From the NCBI GenBank assembly GCA_928724745.1, contig CAKMXJ010000039.1, positions 1,116,001 to 1,180,000 on the forward strand: a stretch of DNA of 64,000 bases, read 5' to 3'. This document shows, one piece after another, positions 29,466 through 40,221 of the stretch. Source of the stretch: Anthracocystis setariae. Taxonomy: Eukaryota > Basidiomycota > Ustilaginomycetes > Ustilaginales > Ustilaginaceae. Within the stretch, counting starts at the first letter, position 1, and every line of letters begins with the position of its first letter. A program made the position numbers and the translations under genes. A model generated the notes under the pieces. That model was given only the letters and a program-made list of their open reading frames with translations, ran no database searches and was not told the origin of the DNA.

Positions 29466-29745
29466 CCTTATCCGCGCAGCCTAGTATTTCATCTTCAACC
29501 TTCCAGGATGAATTGATGTCTTGGCGACGCTGACCATGTGCAGCTTCAGAAATGCATACCGATCCCATTCTCGCCGATACGGTACGCTGGGTGGTCCTAC
29601 GGCGTCACCAGCCATTCTCACCTTTCAACGGCATCGTCCAACACACCTGTACGAAAAAAAGACCGATGACCATTATGCAACTTGAACCCAAACCACTGCG
29701 AGAGAAGGAAAAAAAAAACAAGTACAAAAACAAAGCCGGTTGCGA

Positions 29746-31455
29746 TCATAACCTACTCTTACGAGTGCTGGACGTTTCAGTGGCGTCCGCGGCCGGTGCT
29801 GCGGACTCGGCGGCGTCGCTGTGTCTGTGTTTGAGCGTCGACGCAGAGTGAAGGCGCGAAAGCTGGAATGGCGGCAAAGGGTAGTTGGAATGGTTCTGCC
29901 CTAGCGATCTTTGGGACTGCAGAGGTGCGGTGGGGAGCTTATCGTTGAGGTTGACTGGTGCTGTGGTGGTTGGGGACTTCTTTGGCGGTGGCGATGAAGG
30001 GGGAGATGGAGGTATCGACGATGGGATCATCGTCGCCGAGGTGGCTGGCTGCGTAACACTCGCTGCCGGTGGAGCGTTCGGAGTGCCAACACTGGCATTC
30101 AAGTACCTCGACAACGGTGAAGACCCGGCATGCGTCGCCGAGATACCACCCACACCACCACCACCACCACCAGCATTCCCCGCACCGCTATCCAACCAAG
30201 GCGGCCCAGTCTGCTGCGAACCCCCCACCACCGCTGCTCCACCTCCGGAAAGATTGTTATCCCACAACCCAACACCCAACCTCCCCTGTCCAAAGTGACT
30301 CGGATCGAACCTCGCCAACCCCAAAGTGTCCCTATCCCGAATCGCGGCTGCACTGAGCCCCATCTTGGTCAACTCGGCGCGCTCCTTCAACCACTCTACA
30401 ATCGCCTCGACCACCTGAGGGTAGAAGCCTCGGAACAAGTGATCGGCATGATCGATCAGCTTGATGCAGCACGACCCGGGTCGACGATGAACGCCGCTCA
30501 AGATGTTACCGTAGCTCGTAACGTCGGATGCTGGAACCGACTTGTCTGCTGTACCATGGATGAGCAGCACGTCGGTATTGTATGGAAACGCCAGTGCGAT
30601 CTCGCGCGTAGGCCATGCGGCGAACTGCTCCACCTGCTCGGGATACACATGAAGCTCTTTATCCTGCCCGGCGATCCTCGCTTGCCAGCGGAAGAAGCCT
30701 TCCTTGGCAAACGCACTCGAGTACGCTGGATCGCGCACGTGGATGTTGGCCATATTGAACCTCGGCGCCAGACCGACAAAGAACGGCACGCGTAACGAAG
30801 GCGGCAGTGCATCCGGACAATGCTTTGCGAACCATGCAAACCCAACCAATCCTCCTCTCGAGTGTCCGATAACGATCTCGACTGTGTATTCCAACTTGGT
30901 GCGTAGGTAGTCGACCACCGCAACCAGATCCTCTACATCGTCGGCGAGATTGCCCATACTCCATTCACCGGGCGTCTCGCCGTTGGCCCTGAAATCGAAT
31001 CGAAACGAGTCTACAGGCAGCGCACGCGCGAGCTGCTTATGATAGATCTGATCCTTATGCGCCAACACGCCATGCAGGATGATGGCGATCTTGAGTCCAC
31101 GCGTATCTCTCTTGTCGATGGGGTAGATTGGATACCCTCTCCTCTTGAATGCGCGATCCTTGATGCGAAGCCGTTGAATTGTGGCGGGGTCATCTTCGCT
31201 GGTGAGATTGGGGCTGATGTATGTCGTCGCTGGGTCATTGGTGATGTCGGGCTGATGTGGGGAAGAGGAGGACGAGGTGAGGTTGGGGCGAATCGGTTCG
31301 ATGGGAGCGGCGTTGGCTCGAGAAGTATACATCGGGTGAGGTTCGTGCTCGAGTGGATCATGTGGTGGGAGAGCGATCTGAGCAAGGATACCAACGATGC
31401 CGATCGTCTCGCCAGTGTGGGTGGTCATGGGGATATGAAGTTTGGTCTCCCTCAT
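29746..31455 (-). CDS. Alpha/beta hydrolase (serine aminopeptidase-like fold)
   Basis: The intronless gene gives 569 residues with its ATG at 31455. The hydrolase domain covers roughly residues 115-365. Its parts are the HG oxyanion motif ILHGVLAHKD, FRFDFRANGETPGEW, nucleophile elbow GHSRGG with Ser199, acid Asp in IHGTADKSVP, and His in IDHADHLF. The N-terminal 100 residues and the C-terminal 200 (Gly/Pro/Ser-rich, with GGGGGG and PPSPPSSPPP runs) look disordered. No signal peptide or membrane segment was seen. Relatives are fungal proteins of unknown substrate. Its upstream region carries GA repeats (read as CU in the leader). Confidence 0.85.
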   Translation of the reverse strand: MRETKLHIPMTTHTGETIGIVGILAQIALPPHDPLEHEPHPMYTSRANAAPIEPIRPNLTSSSSSPHQPDITNDPATTYISPNLTSEDDPATIQRLRIKDRAFKRRGYPIYPIDKRDTRGLKIAIILHGVLAHKDQIYHKQLARALPVDSFRFDFRANGETPGEWSMGNLADDVEDLVAVVDYLRTKLEYTVEIVIGHSRGGLVGFAWFAKHCPDALPPSLRVPFFVGLAPRFNMANIHVRDPAYSSAFAKEGFFRWQARIAGQDKELHVYPEQVEQFAAWPTREIALAFPYNTDVLLIHGTADKSVPASDVTSYGNILSGVHRRPGSCCIKLIDHADHLFRGFYPQVVEAIVEWLKERAELTKMGLSAAAIRDRDTLGLARFDPSHFGQGRLGVGLWDNNLSGGGAAVVGGSQQTGPPWLDSGAGNAGGGGGGVGGISATHAGSSPLSRYLNASVGTPNAPPAASVTQPATSATMIPSSIPPSPPSSPPPKKSPTTTAPVNLNDKLPTAPLQSQRSLGQNHSNYPLPPFQLSRLHSASTLKHRHSDAAESAAPAADATETSSTRKSRL

Positions 31456-31926
31456 AGTGATGATTAAGATCCGCTAAGGCGGCCGGTTGATGTGCGTGCA
31501 GATTGAGCTGAGCAGAGATCAAGTGGGTTGAAGCAAGTCGAGAACGATCAGCTGTTCTTGGACAACAATTGCAACAAGGAGTCAGCAGGGACTCTCGTTG
31601 AGTTGCGACTTGGAATGCCGCGGCTGGCAGCCGAAAGTGCGTACAAGTACTCGCTTGAGAGCTGAGCGATGGGGCTTTGAGCTGAAAGCCCTTGATGCGT
31701 TCGTCTGTTGGTGATTTAGAGAAGTGTGCTTGGGCTTGGGTAGGGGCGCTAGCCTGAACGTGGGTCGATGCTGGGGCTATGGGCAAAAAGGAGCGTTAGA
31801 GAGGGATTCGTTGGGTCACGGAGCTGCCAGATGAGTGGGAGAATCGATTCGTGAAGCCTGCGGTGGGTTGTGCTGATGTGAGGCGAGATTGCGACTGCGA
31901 GCAGATGCGAATGGTGGTTGGTGAAC

Positions 31927-31950
31927 AGAGAGAGAGAGAGAGAGAGAGAG
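31927..31950. repeat. (AG)12 microsatellite
   Basis: A pure AG run about 475 bp upstream of the hydrolase ATG reads as CT on the strand of that gene. Confidence 0.9.
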
Positions 31951-32242
31951 CAAAGGCGTGGCGGGAAGAAGGTGCGGCAATAATCAGTGTATATGCGGCG
32001 CTTATGAGTGATCTGTTGTCGCGGACTGGACGCAACCAAGGGAACGCAGAGGCGAGGTAGCCTGACGGGATTTGTTTGATTGATTCGGTTGAGCCGAGGC
32101 TAGCATTAAAGCCTGCTACAGCACCATACACCACGCTGCGAGGTTGTTTCACTAACCGTACAGTACAATGTAGCGGCGCAAGACAATGAATGGGTTCTCA
32201 ATGCGTGGCTGCAGTTGAAAACAAGCTCGAGACAAGCAAAGC

Positions 32243-32288
<46 letters not shown>

Positions 32289-32289
32289 G
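32243..32289. repeat. Imperfect (AG)n microsatellite
   Basis: An AG run is interrupted by AAAG units, in the same hydrolase upstream region. Confidence 0.9.
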
Positions 32290-33870
32290 AGAAAGGGGAG
32301 TCGATAGCGGCAATCCAATTGCATGCTTAAGCGAAGTCGCAGCGCGATGGTAGCGAACTGAGAGAAAGCTTAACTCGAGGAGCAGCAGCAGCAGAGTGCA
32401 GTACTCACTCTTCAGCATCGCATCGCCAGCTCAACCAGACAAAAACCAAGAAGAAAAAAAAAAAAAAAAAAAAAAAAGGTGTGAACAGGGCAGCGGCAAC
32501 TCAGGCCTTCTGAAACCCTTTTTTTTTACCCTTTAGCCAGTTGTCAAGCATTTTTCACTACAGTAATACTCGAAGCTTTAGCCTCGGGCCTTGGTTCATC
32601 AGATCACCATCCCTGTCCAATACGATACCAGCATGCCGATAAAGAAAGCTCGAACCTCGACCGAGCCAAGTCGCTTCTATCCTCCGGTAGTTATAATATC
32701 GATGAGCAGGTGGTGGTGTATGAGCGATTTGCTAGCTGTCTTGCATTGCATATATTATACTTTTCGGCAGCAAAATAGGCCGGGTTCGGTGAGCGGGTTG
32801 GCTCTTCTCTAGCGCATCTCTCCTCCGACCATTTTTTTCGGATGACCCTGCCGATCCAGTCAATTGCGGCGTGCGTGTTGATCGTAAAATGAGAGTTGGC
32901 CTCGTTCATCCAGCTTGCGATTTCCTTATTTATCATTCGCTCGTCTGTGTTACTGTACCATCATCGGAGGTGCCGACAGTCAAATGTGGTCAAGACAACT
33001 TGCCGGGTTGAGCAACCGATCCAAAGCAAACGAGGCTTCGATCGGCCGTTCCGAAACGCGGGCTTGCAAACTTTGTCGCATGACACTACAGGCCTGGGTG
33101 TGTGTGAAAGGCTTGCTTACGTGTTGACACCACATCGCCGTCGCAATTGCCGAGATATGAGCAGGAGCAAGTGCGCTTTCTTGGTTCCACGTGCAAGTAC
33201 AGGAACGAAAGAGATAGCATAATGTACTCTACTGTACTGCTATGTTGCACGTGTGTTGGTGGTCAGAGCTGAATGACTCTCGCAAGGTGCCTTGATACGC
33301 GGACGTGAGAATGCACTTGCACTCTTTCCGCGAATCGATGGATTGATTGGCCTTGGCGCCATGCAGCCCAAGATCGGTTCTCCGCCAAGATCTAGGACAG
33401 CACTTTCACACAAATCACTATCTTGGCATTCGAGCATCGATGTCACTCACTCTACTCATCGCAACGTCGCAAGAGCAAGAAGGTGACACTTGATGCGAGC
33501 TTTGGGTTCTGTCAGATTGCATTGTCCCGATATTGCAGACCCCTAATCCCGATGGTCAGGGTCCGGTACCCGAGAAACGTGCCTTTTTTTTTTTTTTTTT
33601 TTTTTTTCTTTTTGTTTTGGAAATTTCACTTTTTTGCGCTGCAGCGTCTGCTCGGAAAAAATTCCAAAAGGAGGCCGACCCCACACCAACGTCGACGATC
33701 CTCATCCTCATTCTCGTCCATCTGAACACCAACATCGCCTTTCTTGTCTCGAGCATCACTCACGATACAACAGCTCCAACCGCAAAAACGATCCATAGCC
33801 TACCGATCCCATCTGCAAACCCACACAAACCATATCCTTCCTCGCTTGGATCTGGACCCATCGCGCAATC

Positions 33871-34254
33871 ATGGCGAAATCGCTCCGTTCGAGCTCCAAG
33901 CTCAAGGCGCGCAATCAGAAGCGTCACGATCCCAAATCCGACTACGCTGTCGCGGAAGCAGCGCGCGTCAATGCTCTCCACACACGTCTCGCCGAAGGAC
34001 TCAAACGCGACAAACTCCCTGTTGAAACCTCCACCCCACAAGATCAAGACGATAACGCCGAGGAAGAGATGAAAGACATCATCGAGGCAACGACGGACAA
34101 GCCGGTGAAGATCTCAACAAGCGGCGCAAGAGATTCCAGAAGAGAAACTTATAGGAAGAGCAAGGGGTTGAAGCCATTCAAAAACAAAGGCGGAAACAGC
34201 TTGTTCGATGCACATAAGAGTAAGAACGGCGGTAAGCCAAAACGTAGACGATGA
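33871..34254 (+). CDS. DUF2423 / LLP-homologue nucleolar protein (yeast YBL028C-like)
   Basis: This is a small basic protein of 127 residues. It begins MAKSLRSSSKLKARN, the conserved opening of the DUF2423 family (yeast YBL028C, human LLPH), and has KISTSGARDSRRETY, the second family block, followed by Lys/Arg-rich ends with FKNKGGNSLFD and a KPKRRR tail. Family members are nucleolar and associate with pre-60S particles; chromatin binding is reported for the human protein. The acidic centre (DNAEEEMKD) separates two basic ends. It is intronless and convergent with the PHO81-like gene. Confidence 0.85.
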   Translation: MAKSLRSSSKLKARNQKRHDPKSDYAVAEAARVNALHTRLAEGLKRDKLPVETSTPQDQDDNAEEEMKDIIEATTDKPVKISTSGARDSRRETYRKSKGLKPFKNKGGNSLFDAHKSKNGGKPKRRR

Positions 34255-34572
34255 AACACACCATTACCATCGCTTTGACATCCCTGCAAAAGCATTCCAC
34301 ATTCCACCCAATCACATCGTCTTCCACTCTCCCGCATCTCATCAATCCACCATCCGCCTCTCACATCTGTATCTGTACTATATGCCTCGTATCCACACAA
34401 TCCAGTCCCTCATCTGCTATCTTCAGATCATCACCCTGATGCATCATTCGCTGCTTATTCATGCTTAATCTCAGTCTCAGCTCGGTCGATTCTTCCAACC
34501 ACCTCGCATCCACACCTCCCAATGTGAACTTTCACGATTACACGATTGACAAACCTCAAACAAGCGCAACTA
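34255..34572. other. Convergent spacer LLP-like / PHO81-like
   Basis: The spacer of 318 bp holds 3' UTRs only. No element was recognised. Confidence 0.5.
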
Positions 34573-37500
34573 CTAGCTCTTACAAACCACAATACCCTGA
34601 TCCACTTCGCCATCGACCTCGATCTCAACTGTCTCGTCATCTGCCGACCTCACTCCATCCGGCTTCTTCAGCTTGCCTATTGTGATCAACAGCAACCCGG
34701 ACGCCTTGACACTTTCAATCAGATCACGCACCTGATTCAACAGCGCCACGTCCACCATGATACCGAGCAGGTTGTTCGACTTGGCGAAGCGTACCGCTTC
34801 CGAGATGCTTTCACGCCGAGCATCCGTCTCGTGACGCGTAGACGCCAACAGTTCGCCACGCTCCAACGACGCTGCGCCATCGATGCCGCAGAACGAAGCG
34901 AAGAACACAGCATAGTTTGGCTGCTTCCAGTTCAAAGCCGTGCACACCGTAGGCGAGCGTGACGAGAACAGAATTCGGCGGCTCTGTTCCCGGTTGGAAG
35001 TGCCCGCAGCATACACTGTGTGCAGGATGGTATCGACAAACTGGTTCACCTCCATCTTGGGCATGCCGGGGTTGGAGCGCACCTCGGCCGTAGATGGGTA
35101 CATCACATCGAGATCGATACCGACCGAGACCGGAAGAAGCGATAGGAGCTTCTCCAGCGTCACCACAGATGTCTGCAGCGCTCGCTGCCAGTCGCTCCAG
35201 GTTGCCTGTGCCGCTTGGTCGGCGGTCCAATCGAGCGAGCGGCCAGTCTGCGTTGCCAGCGAGAGCAGCTCGTCGGATCTCACGCTGCCTACATAGACCT
35301 GGAGGCCCGTCAGGGGAATAAAGGCGCCGGGCCAGACAACCGCAACAGCATCTTTGGTGACCTGGACCACGACACGCAAGTATTCGCCTGCAAGCGAAGA
35401 CCCAGTCACGAGCGTCGGCTGCGCTGCAGCCGCTGTTGCAGCACCGGCAGAGCCTGGCACCGGAGTGCCACTGGTGCCGACAGCGTCGACTGCACCCTTG
35501 TCTGCACCTTTTGGCGTGGACCCCGCGGCTGCTGCGCTGCTCAGAGTACCGCCGATGCCGCTGACACCACTGTTGGGTGTCATCCTAGTAGGACCTACGG
35601 TGGATGCGGCTGCCACACCGGGCAGCATGCTCTTCCAGTATGTCTCGACTCGGCCACCGATCTCGAGCTGAACGCTGTCGAAGGGCTTGACGAAGTCGAG
35701 CTCGAAAATCACTTCGCCGACGACTTTCAGATAGACGTCCTGCAGTGGCAGAACGAAGCGTTTGCGATCGGTCATACCTTCGAACGAGCTCGGCAACGCC
35801 ACGGCTTTACCGATGACCTTGGAGCCAAACGTAGGCATGAGCTCCCACTCGATCGAGAAGCTTTCAAGGCTGCTGACCTGGAAAGAGAAGACCTCGCGCT
35901 CATCCGCCAGAGGCAGCACCACATTGTGTGGAATGGCGGTGGTGGATGCATCTGGTCTGGAAGTCATGACGAGCTTGAGTGACGACGTAGAGAACTGTTC
36001 GGGACGATTGGGATCCTGGTGCTTGTATAGTTTGACCGAGTTGTTGGTGAGCGATACAGAGACAAGCGCGCGTTTGTCGAGGTAGTTGTGGCCGTAAGTG
36101 CGGAAGGGAATGATCGGGGGCGGGAGCGAGAGATCTGGAATGCCATCCATCTCGAGATCGATGTCGTCCGCTTGATTCGAGGTATTGGCCTTGGTCGAGG
36201 CCTTGGAGTTGCGTCGGCCGGATACGGGAGCGCCCGACTGCTTTGCTGCTTGTAGGAGTAGTAGAAGACAGGCGATCTTGCCGTTCCATGCTGCATAGAA
36301 GGCGGCGGTCTTATCCTTCTCATCGAGAATGCTGACATTGCAACCAGCATGGAGAAGCACCTTGAGACAATCGATGTGACCATTCTCCGCAGCAAAGAAG
36401 GTCGGAGTCCATTGCGTTCCCTTCTCGGGTGCATTCGGGTCACCACCAGATTCGACGAGCAGACGCAGGCAGTCTGCATGGCCTGCCCGTGCGGCTAGCG
36501 CCTGCGGATAGAGGCCCTCAGCGTTGGAGACAATCTTGGCGCCCTTCTGCAGCAAAGTCCTGACGATCTCGGTGTGACCGCCTGAGCTTGCGAGACAGAG
36601 CGGGATCAGATCGGTGGCATCCCGTGGCTCGACACTTGCGCCGTGGTCCAAGAGGACGCGAACAGCATCGGTTCGGCCGTTCATGACGGCAAGGATCAGC
36701 GGCGAGAATCCGTCAAGATCGTAGGTAGCGGCAGAGATGGAAGGCAAGGAGAGCAAGTATTTGCAGACGTCGGTGTGACCGGCCATGGCCGCGTAGGAGA
36801 GCGCTGTGCGGCCGTAGATATCTTGTTGGGCCACGTCGACACCATTTTCGATACACGACTGGACGAGGTAGAGCCTGCCCGCCATGGACGACTCGTGCAG
36901 ACAAGTACGTGAACTGATGTCGTCGACAAACTTGTAGTCAGCAAGATTGTGTTGCAAAGCAGCCTGAACGGCGTCGGGAGGTGACTCGAGCAATGCACGC
37001 CACACGATGCGGGATACACTGGTTGGGTCCTCGTTCTGAGCAGCGATGCGGATCATCTCAGCCGCTGGACCCACACGACCAGCCTTGACAGCCTCTGCAA
37101 GGTTGGCCTCGAGGTCAGCAAGGGCATCAAAGTCCTGACTCTGAGCCGCCGCAAAGTCGAGACGGTTGTCTGAGGAGAGGCTGGTTCCATTTGTGCCGAT
37201 GGTCTCGTTGAGAGATCGTCCGTGGGAGAGGTTCTCGAGCTCGAGCAGGTTGGCAGCTGCAATGTCGCTGAGCTCGGCGATGAACTTGAGGTTGAAGCAT
37301 GGCTGCACTTCGACCTGACGAGCAAGATAGAGCTCCTTGGTCTGTGACTTGGAGCGTTTGTCCCATTTTTTCAAGATTTTGCGGAAACCGGTGGCGTTGA
37401 TTTCGATGAATTGCTGAAGTTTGCTGAGGTCCTTTTCGAAGTAACGGAAACCTTCGTAAAGGGCGACGTAGGAGGGAGAGTCCTTGGAGAGCTTGGAGGA

Positions 37501-37866
37501 GTTGCGAGATTCGAAGATGATGCGCTTCTTGTCGATGAGGGTCTGAAGACGAGACTTTAGTTCGGCCTCTTTTTGAAGATAGAAGTTGTTGATCTTTTCT
37601 AGTTCTCGTTCGAGCTTGAAGAAGAAGGCAGCTTTGTGGATTTGTAGCTCATCGGCGCCCTCGAGATGAGGAAGCAGCTGTGGAGGCGAGACGGCTGGAT
37701 CGCCAGCTGCGTTTTGTTCGGGGCGAACACCGGTGGCGAAGAGAGCGGCATCAGCAAGACGACCCTTTTCGAGCGAGTTGATGATCTTTTTGAGAAACTT
37801 GTAGTCGAGGTAGTATGCGCCCCAACCAGAGATCTGCTGGCTAAGAATGTACTTTCCGAATTTCAT
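34573..37866 (-). CDS. PHO81: PHO81/NUC-2-like phosphate regulator (SPX, ankyrin repeats, degenerate GDPD)
   Basis: The single exon gives 1097 residues (N. crassa NUC-2 about 1066, yeast Pho81 1178). An SPX domain opens the protein (MKFGKYILSQQISGWGAYYL, then the Lys-rich helix KLQQFIEINATGFRKILKKWDK). This domain senses inositol pyrophosphates. Six or so ankyrin repeats follow at roughly residues 310-560 (GRTALSYAAMAGHTDVCKYL type). The C-terminal third matches the glycerophosphodiester phosphodiesterase-like part of Pho81 (GIDLDVMYPS), but no HRG...ENT catalytic motif is visible. It is therefore probably regulatory, as in Pho81. The known role is inhibition of the Pho80-Pho85 cyclin-CDK under phosphate starvation. 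A long Ala/Gly/Thr-rich insert precedes the last domain. Confidence 0.9.
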   Translation of the reverse strand: MKFGKYILSQQISGWGAYYLDYKFLKKIINSLEKGRLADAALFATGVRPEQNAAGDPAVSPPQLLPHLEGADELQIHKAAFFFKLERELEKINNFYLQKEAELKSRLQTLIDKKRIIFESRNSSKLSKDSPSYVALYEGFRYFEKDLSKLQQFIEINATGFRKILKKWDKRSKSQTKELYLARQVEVQPCFNLKFIAELSDIAAANLLELENLSHGRSLNETIGTNGTSLSSDNRLDFAAAQSQDFDALADLEANLAEAVKAGRVGPAAEMIRIAAQNEDPTSVSRIVWRALLESPPDAVQAALQHNLADYKFVDDISSRTCLHESSMAGRLYLVQSCIENGVDVAQQDIYGRTALSYAAMAGHTDVCKYLLSLPSISAATYDLDGFSPLILAVMNGRTDAVRVLLDHGASVEPRDATDLIPLCLASSGGHTEIVRTLLQKGAKIVSNAEGLYPQALAARAGHADCLRLLVESGGDPNAPEKGTQWTPTFFAAENGHIDCLKVLLHAGCNVSILDEKDKTAAFYAAWNGKIACLLLLLQAAKQSGAPVSGRRNSKASTKANTSNQADDIDLEMDGIPDLSLPPPIIPFRTYGHNYLDKRALVSVSLTNNSVKLYKHQDPNRPEQFSTSSLKLVMTSRPDASTTAIPHNVVLPLADEREVFSFQVSSLESFSIEWELMPTFGSKVIGKAVALPSSFEGMTDRKRFVLPLQDVYLKVVGEVIFELDFVKPFDSVQLEIGGRVETYWKSMLPGVAAASTVGPTRMTPNSGVSGIGGTLSSAAAAGSTPKGADKGAVDAVGTSGTPVPGSAGAATAAAAQPTLVTGSSLAGEYLRVVVQVTKDAVAVVWPGAFIPLTGLQVYVGSVRSDELLSLATQTGRSLDWTADQAAQATWSDWQRALQTSVVTLEKLLSLLPVSVGIDLDVMYPSTAEVRSNPGMPKMEVNQFVDTILHTVYAAGTSNREQSRRILFSSRSPTVCTALNWKQPNYAVFFASFCGIDGAASLERGELLASTRHETDARRESISEAVRFAKSNNLLGIMVDVALLNQVRDLIESVKASGLLLITIGKLKKPDGVRSADDETVEIEVDGEVDQGIVVCKS

Positions 37867-40221
37867 CTTGGCGATGATCTAGGCAAAGCAGCCGAGTATT
37901 GCAGAAGCTTTATCGTGTCACAGCACCGTTTGCAAAGGGCGGGTTGACCCACTGCTCGGCAGGTCCGAAAGTAGTCTGGGACGATGAAATTGCAGGTTGG
38001 GTGAGCAAGCAGGTGGCGATAAAAGAGTCGGAAGCTGATCAAGGACCCATGATTCCAACCATAATTGCCAGAAGATTCAAGGGCGTGCTGCAGGTGGTTG
38101 CTAGATTCTGCCCAATACTCGATAGAGGCCTGAATCGATAATGTGTCGGTATGTCCGAGGGCTATGTCAGCGCTAGAACGTGCCTCGAGAGACAGGCTGC
38201 AGCAGTACACAACGAGGCACAGAGATGTTATGGAGGGCCAAGGAAGATGGGCCGACGATGGTGGAGCAAGTGAAAGCTGTTGGAGCTACTCAGAAGAGCA
38301 AGTTACGACGACAGCTGCAAACATGTCGTTCCGAAGAATCAAGCTGCAGAAAGGGCATTTGACAGAGAAGCAAGCGCACGGGGCGGCGGCGACATTATCG
38401 GCTGTAATGCGTACGTTGCCAACTTGGCCTTAGCCGGAGCACTTTCTTTTTTTCTTTCTTTTCTTTCTTTTGGGTACAGTACTAGGGACCCTTGTCCAAG
38501 TTTTTTTTTTTGGCCGTGATTGGATTCGAGTTTCCGACTTCGCTCCACTCTGAAACGCAACATTCGCCATAGAAGGAACACAAAAGCAGTACTTTCGTTC
38601 GGCAGTATCCACATAGATGACCCAGCCAGCTCGGTCGACTTCACACACTGTACCACGATCCTACGTCAAAGGACATCAAGAGCCTAGCAGAGATGGTGGA
38701 ATGTTGATGCTGTCCTTAGCCTAGTGAGTGGTTCAGTTCAGTTCAGTTTTGCTTTAGAGCTGGGTTGGGTTGAGTGAAATGCGGTGGGCGGGACACGTGC
38801 GCACGTTGGTGCATTCTCGCTGTTCTGATTCGCTGAGGATGACGCATTTTGAGACTTTTGTAAGTATAAAAGTCTAACATCGTCAAATCGCTCGTATTCA
38901 TTCACGGTCCTCACCATCGCATCCAAAAGGGACGCAACAATCACAAAATAAAATGGTGCTTCAGCCACATACTATGTGTGTGCCTATATGTGGTTATGCC
39001 GCTGATCTAGATGTGTGAATCGATCTACCTTTCAGGATTGAGCCTGCAGTTAGCATGTTGCCAGGAAAGAGGTTACCACGACGAATCAGATACCAGGTCA
39101 AAGATATGGAATTCGTGAAAGCTGCGGTTGGCAAAAATAGGCTCGATGCTTGATCGCTCCATTGGACACTCTACCGGTTCGAGTTGCATATAGTGGCCAG
39201 TACCAGAACTGCGGGGCAATGTGAGATCGATGCTGTGTTCCGCTCCGAACCGGATGAAGAAAGACGGGCGAAGAAAGATCTCACAGTGTGTAGTAGAGTA
39301 ATTTTGTAGTCCTTGACCTGCCAGAGAAACGAATTTGAAGGCGAGAGCTACAAGCGCGCGGAGAGCAAAGCACAATCAGGAACCACCAACAAGAGTTGAC
39401 GATGGTGCTGTGCTGTGCTGTGTTGTGCGGTTGCTGCACTAACTGAGCTTTGTTGAATCTGATCGTAGATATTCTTCTCTCTCTCTCTCTCTTGTGCCCT
39501 TTTTGCAGGCCAAGTCGCGATAGATTTGCAGCGTGGAATTCGTTGGAAAATTGCACACACCCGATTCCCACTCTAATTATCTGCTTGAGACGCCGAGCGA
39601 CAGACCCACACACTCAGCACACACACCCACACACCGGACACCCAGCGCGCACACTGAGCAGCCTGATCTGTTGTGTGTGTCTGTCTCTGTGTATTTCCGT
39701 TTCGCTCGGTCCAGCAGCGCGTCTATGGAATTGGGGTTGGTTTGGTTTGGTTTGGTTGGTTTGATTGGTTATTCATCCTGTTGCCTCCACCCTAATCCTC
39801 TTTCCGATCATTCCCTTCCGTTCCTGCCATCATCCATCCACGAACCGGGTTTATCGCGATCCACAATTCTCATCTCGGTCAATCTTGCAAGGCATCATCA
39901 ACCCCGGATTCTTGCAGCGCTCTCGGCTCGGTCACGATCGGTTTGCGCTCAGCTTTTTTCAGGCAGCCACAGCCACAGCCACAGTTGTAGTTGTAGTTGT
40001 CTTCGGCAACGGTCTCTGCGCATTTGCTCGATCAACACGGCTCATCGGACATCGCTTGGACTTTGCGCCACTACCCACCTGCTCTGTGTAGTGTCATAGA
40101 TCAAGCTCGTCAAGTCGTCTGGTCGGTTCTGCATTTAGTTCCGCACATCTGCTGACGTCTCGTCCATCTTTGACGCTACCATCACGCCAGTGTCTCTGCA
40201 CCTCGTTCATCAACCGCCACC
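37867..40221. other. Long divergent intergenic region, PHO81-like / CRM1
   Basis: These 2.35 kb have no convincing gene. The last 494 nt before CRM1 (from 39728) contain no ATG and are pyrimidine-rich, so they look like a transcribed leader. A GGTTT repeat lies at about 39733-39770. A minus-strand 100-codon frame at 39073-39375 is protein-like in places but was not accepted. Confidence 0.5.

Larger units (their letters stand above)
31456..33870. other. Long divergent intergenic region, hydrolase / LLP-like
   Basis: These 2.4 kb lie between divergent genes. They hold two GA-rich tracts, an A run (about 32453-32477), a T run (about 33583-33607) and many short frames with no coding character. 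The T run lies about 265 bp upstream of the LLP-like start. Confidence 0.5.

Noticed and set aside
29552..29851. Plus-strand 99-codon frame between GEN1 and the hydrolase
   Set aside because: It overlaps the hydrolase C-terminus in antisense and an A-run, with no homology signal.
33871..34254. Ribosomal protein or histone-like gene
   Set aside because: The small basic protein matches the two conserved blocks of the DUF2423/LLP family instead.
39073..39375. 100-codon minus-strand frame with protein-like stretches (SFFIRFGAEHSIDL)
   Set aside because: It starts in poor context, has no recognisable family, and has no supporting splice partners. It lies in the CRM1 upstream region.
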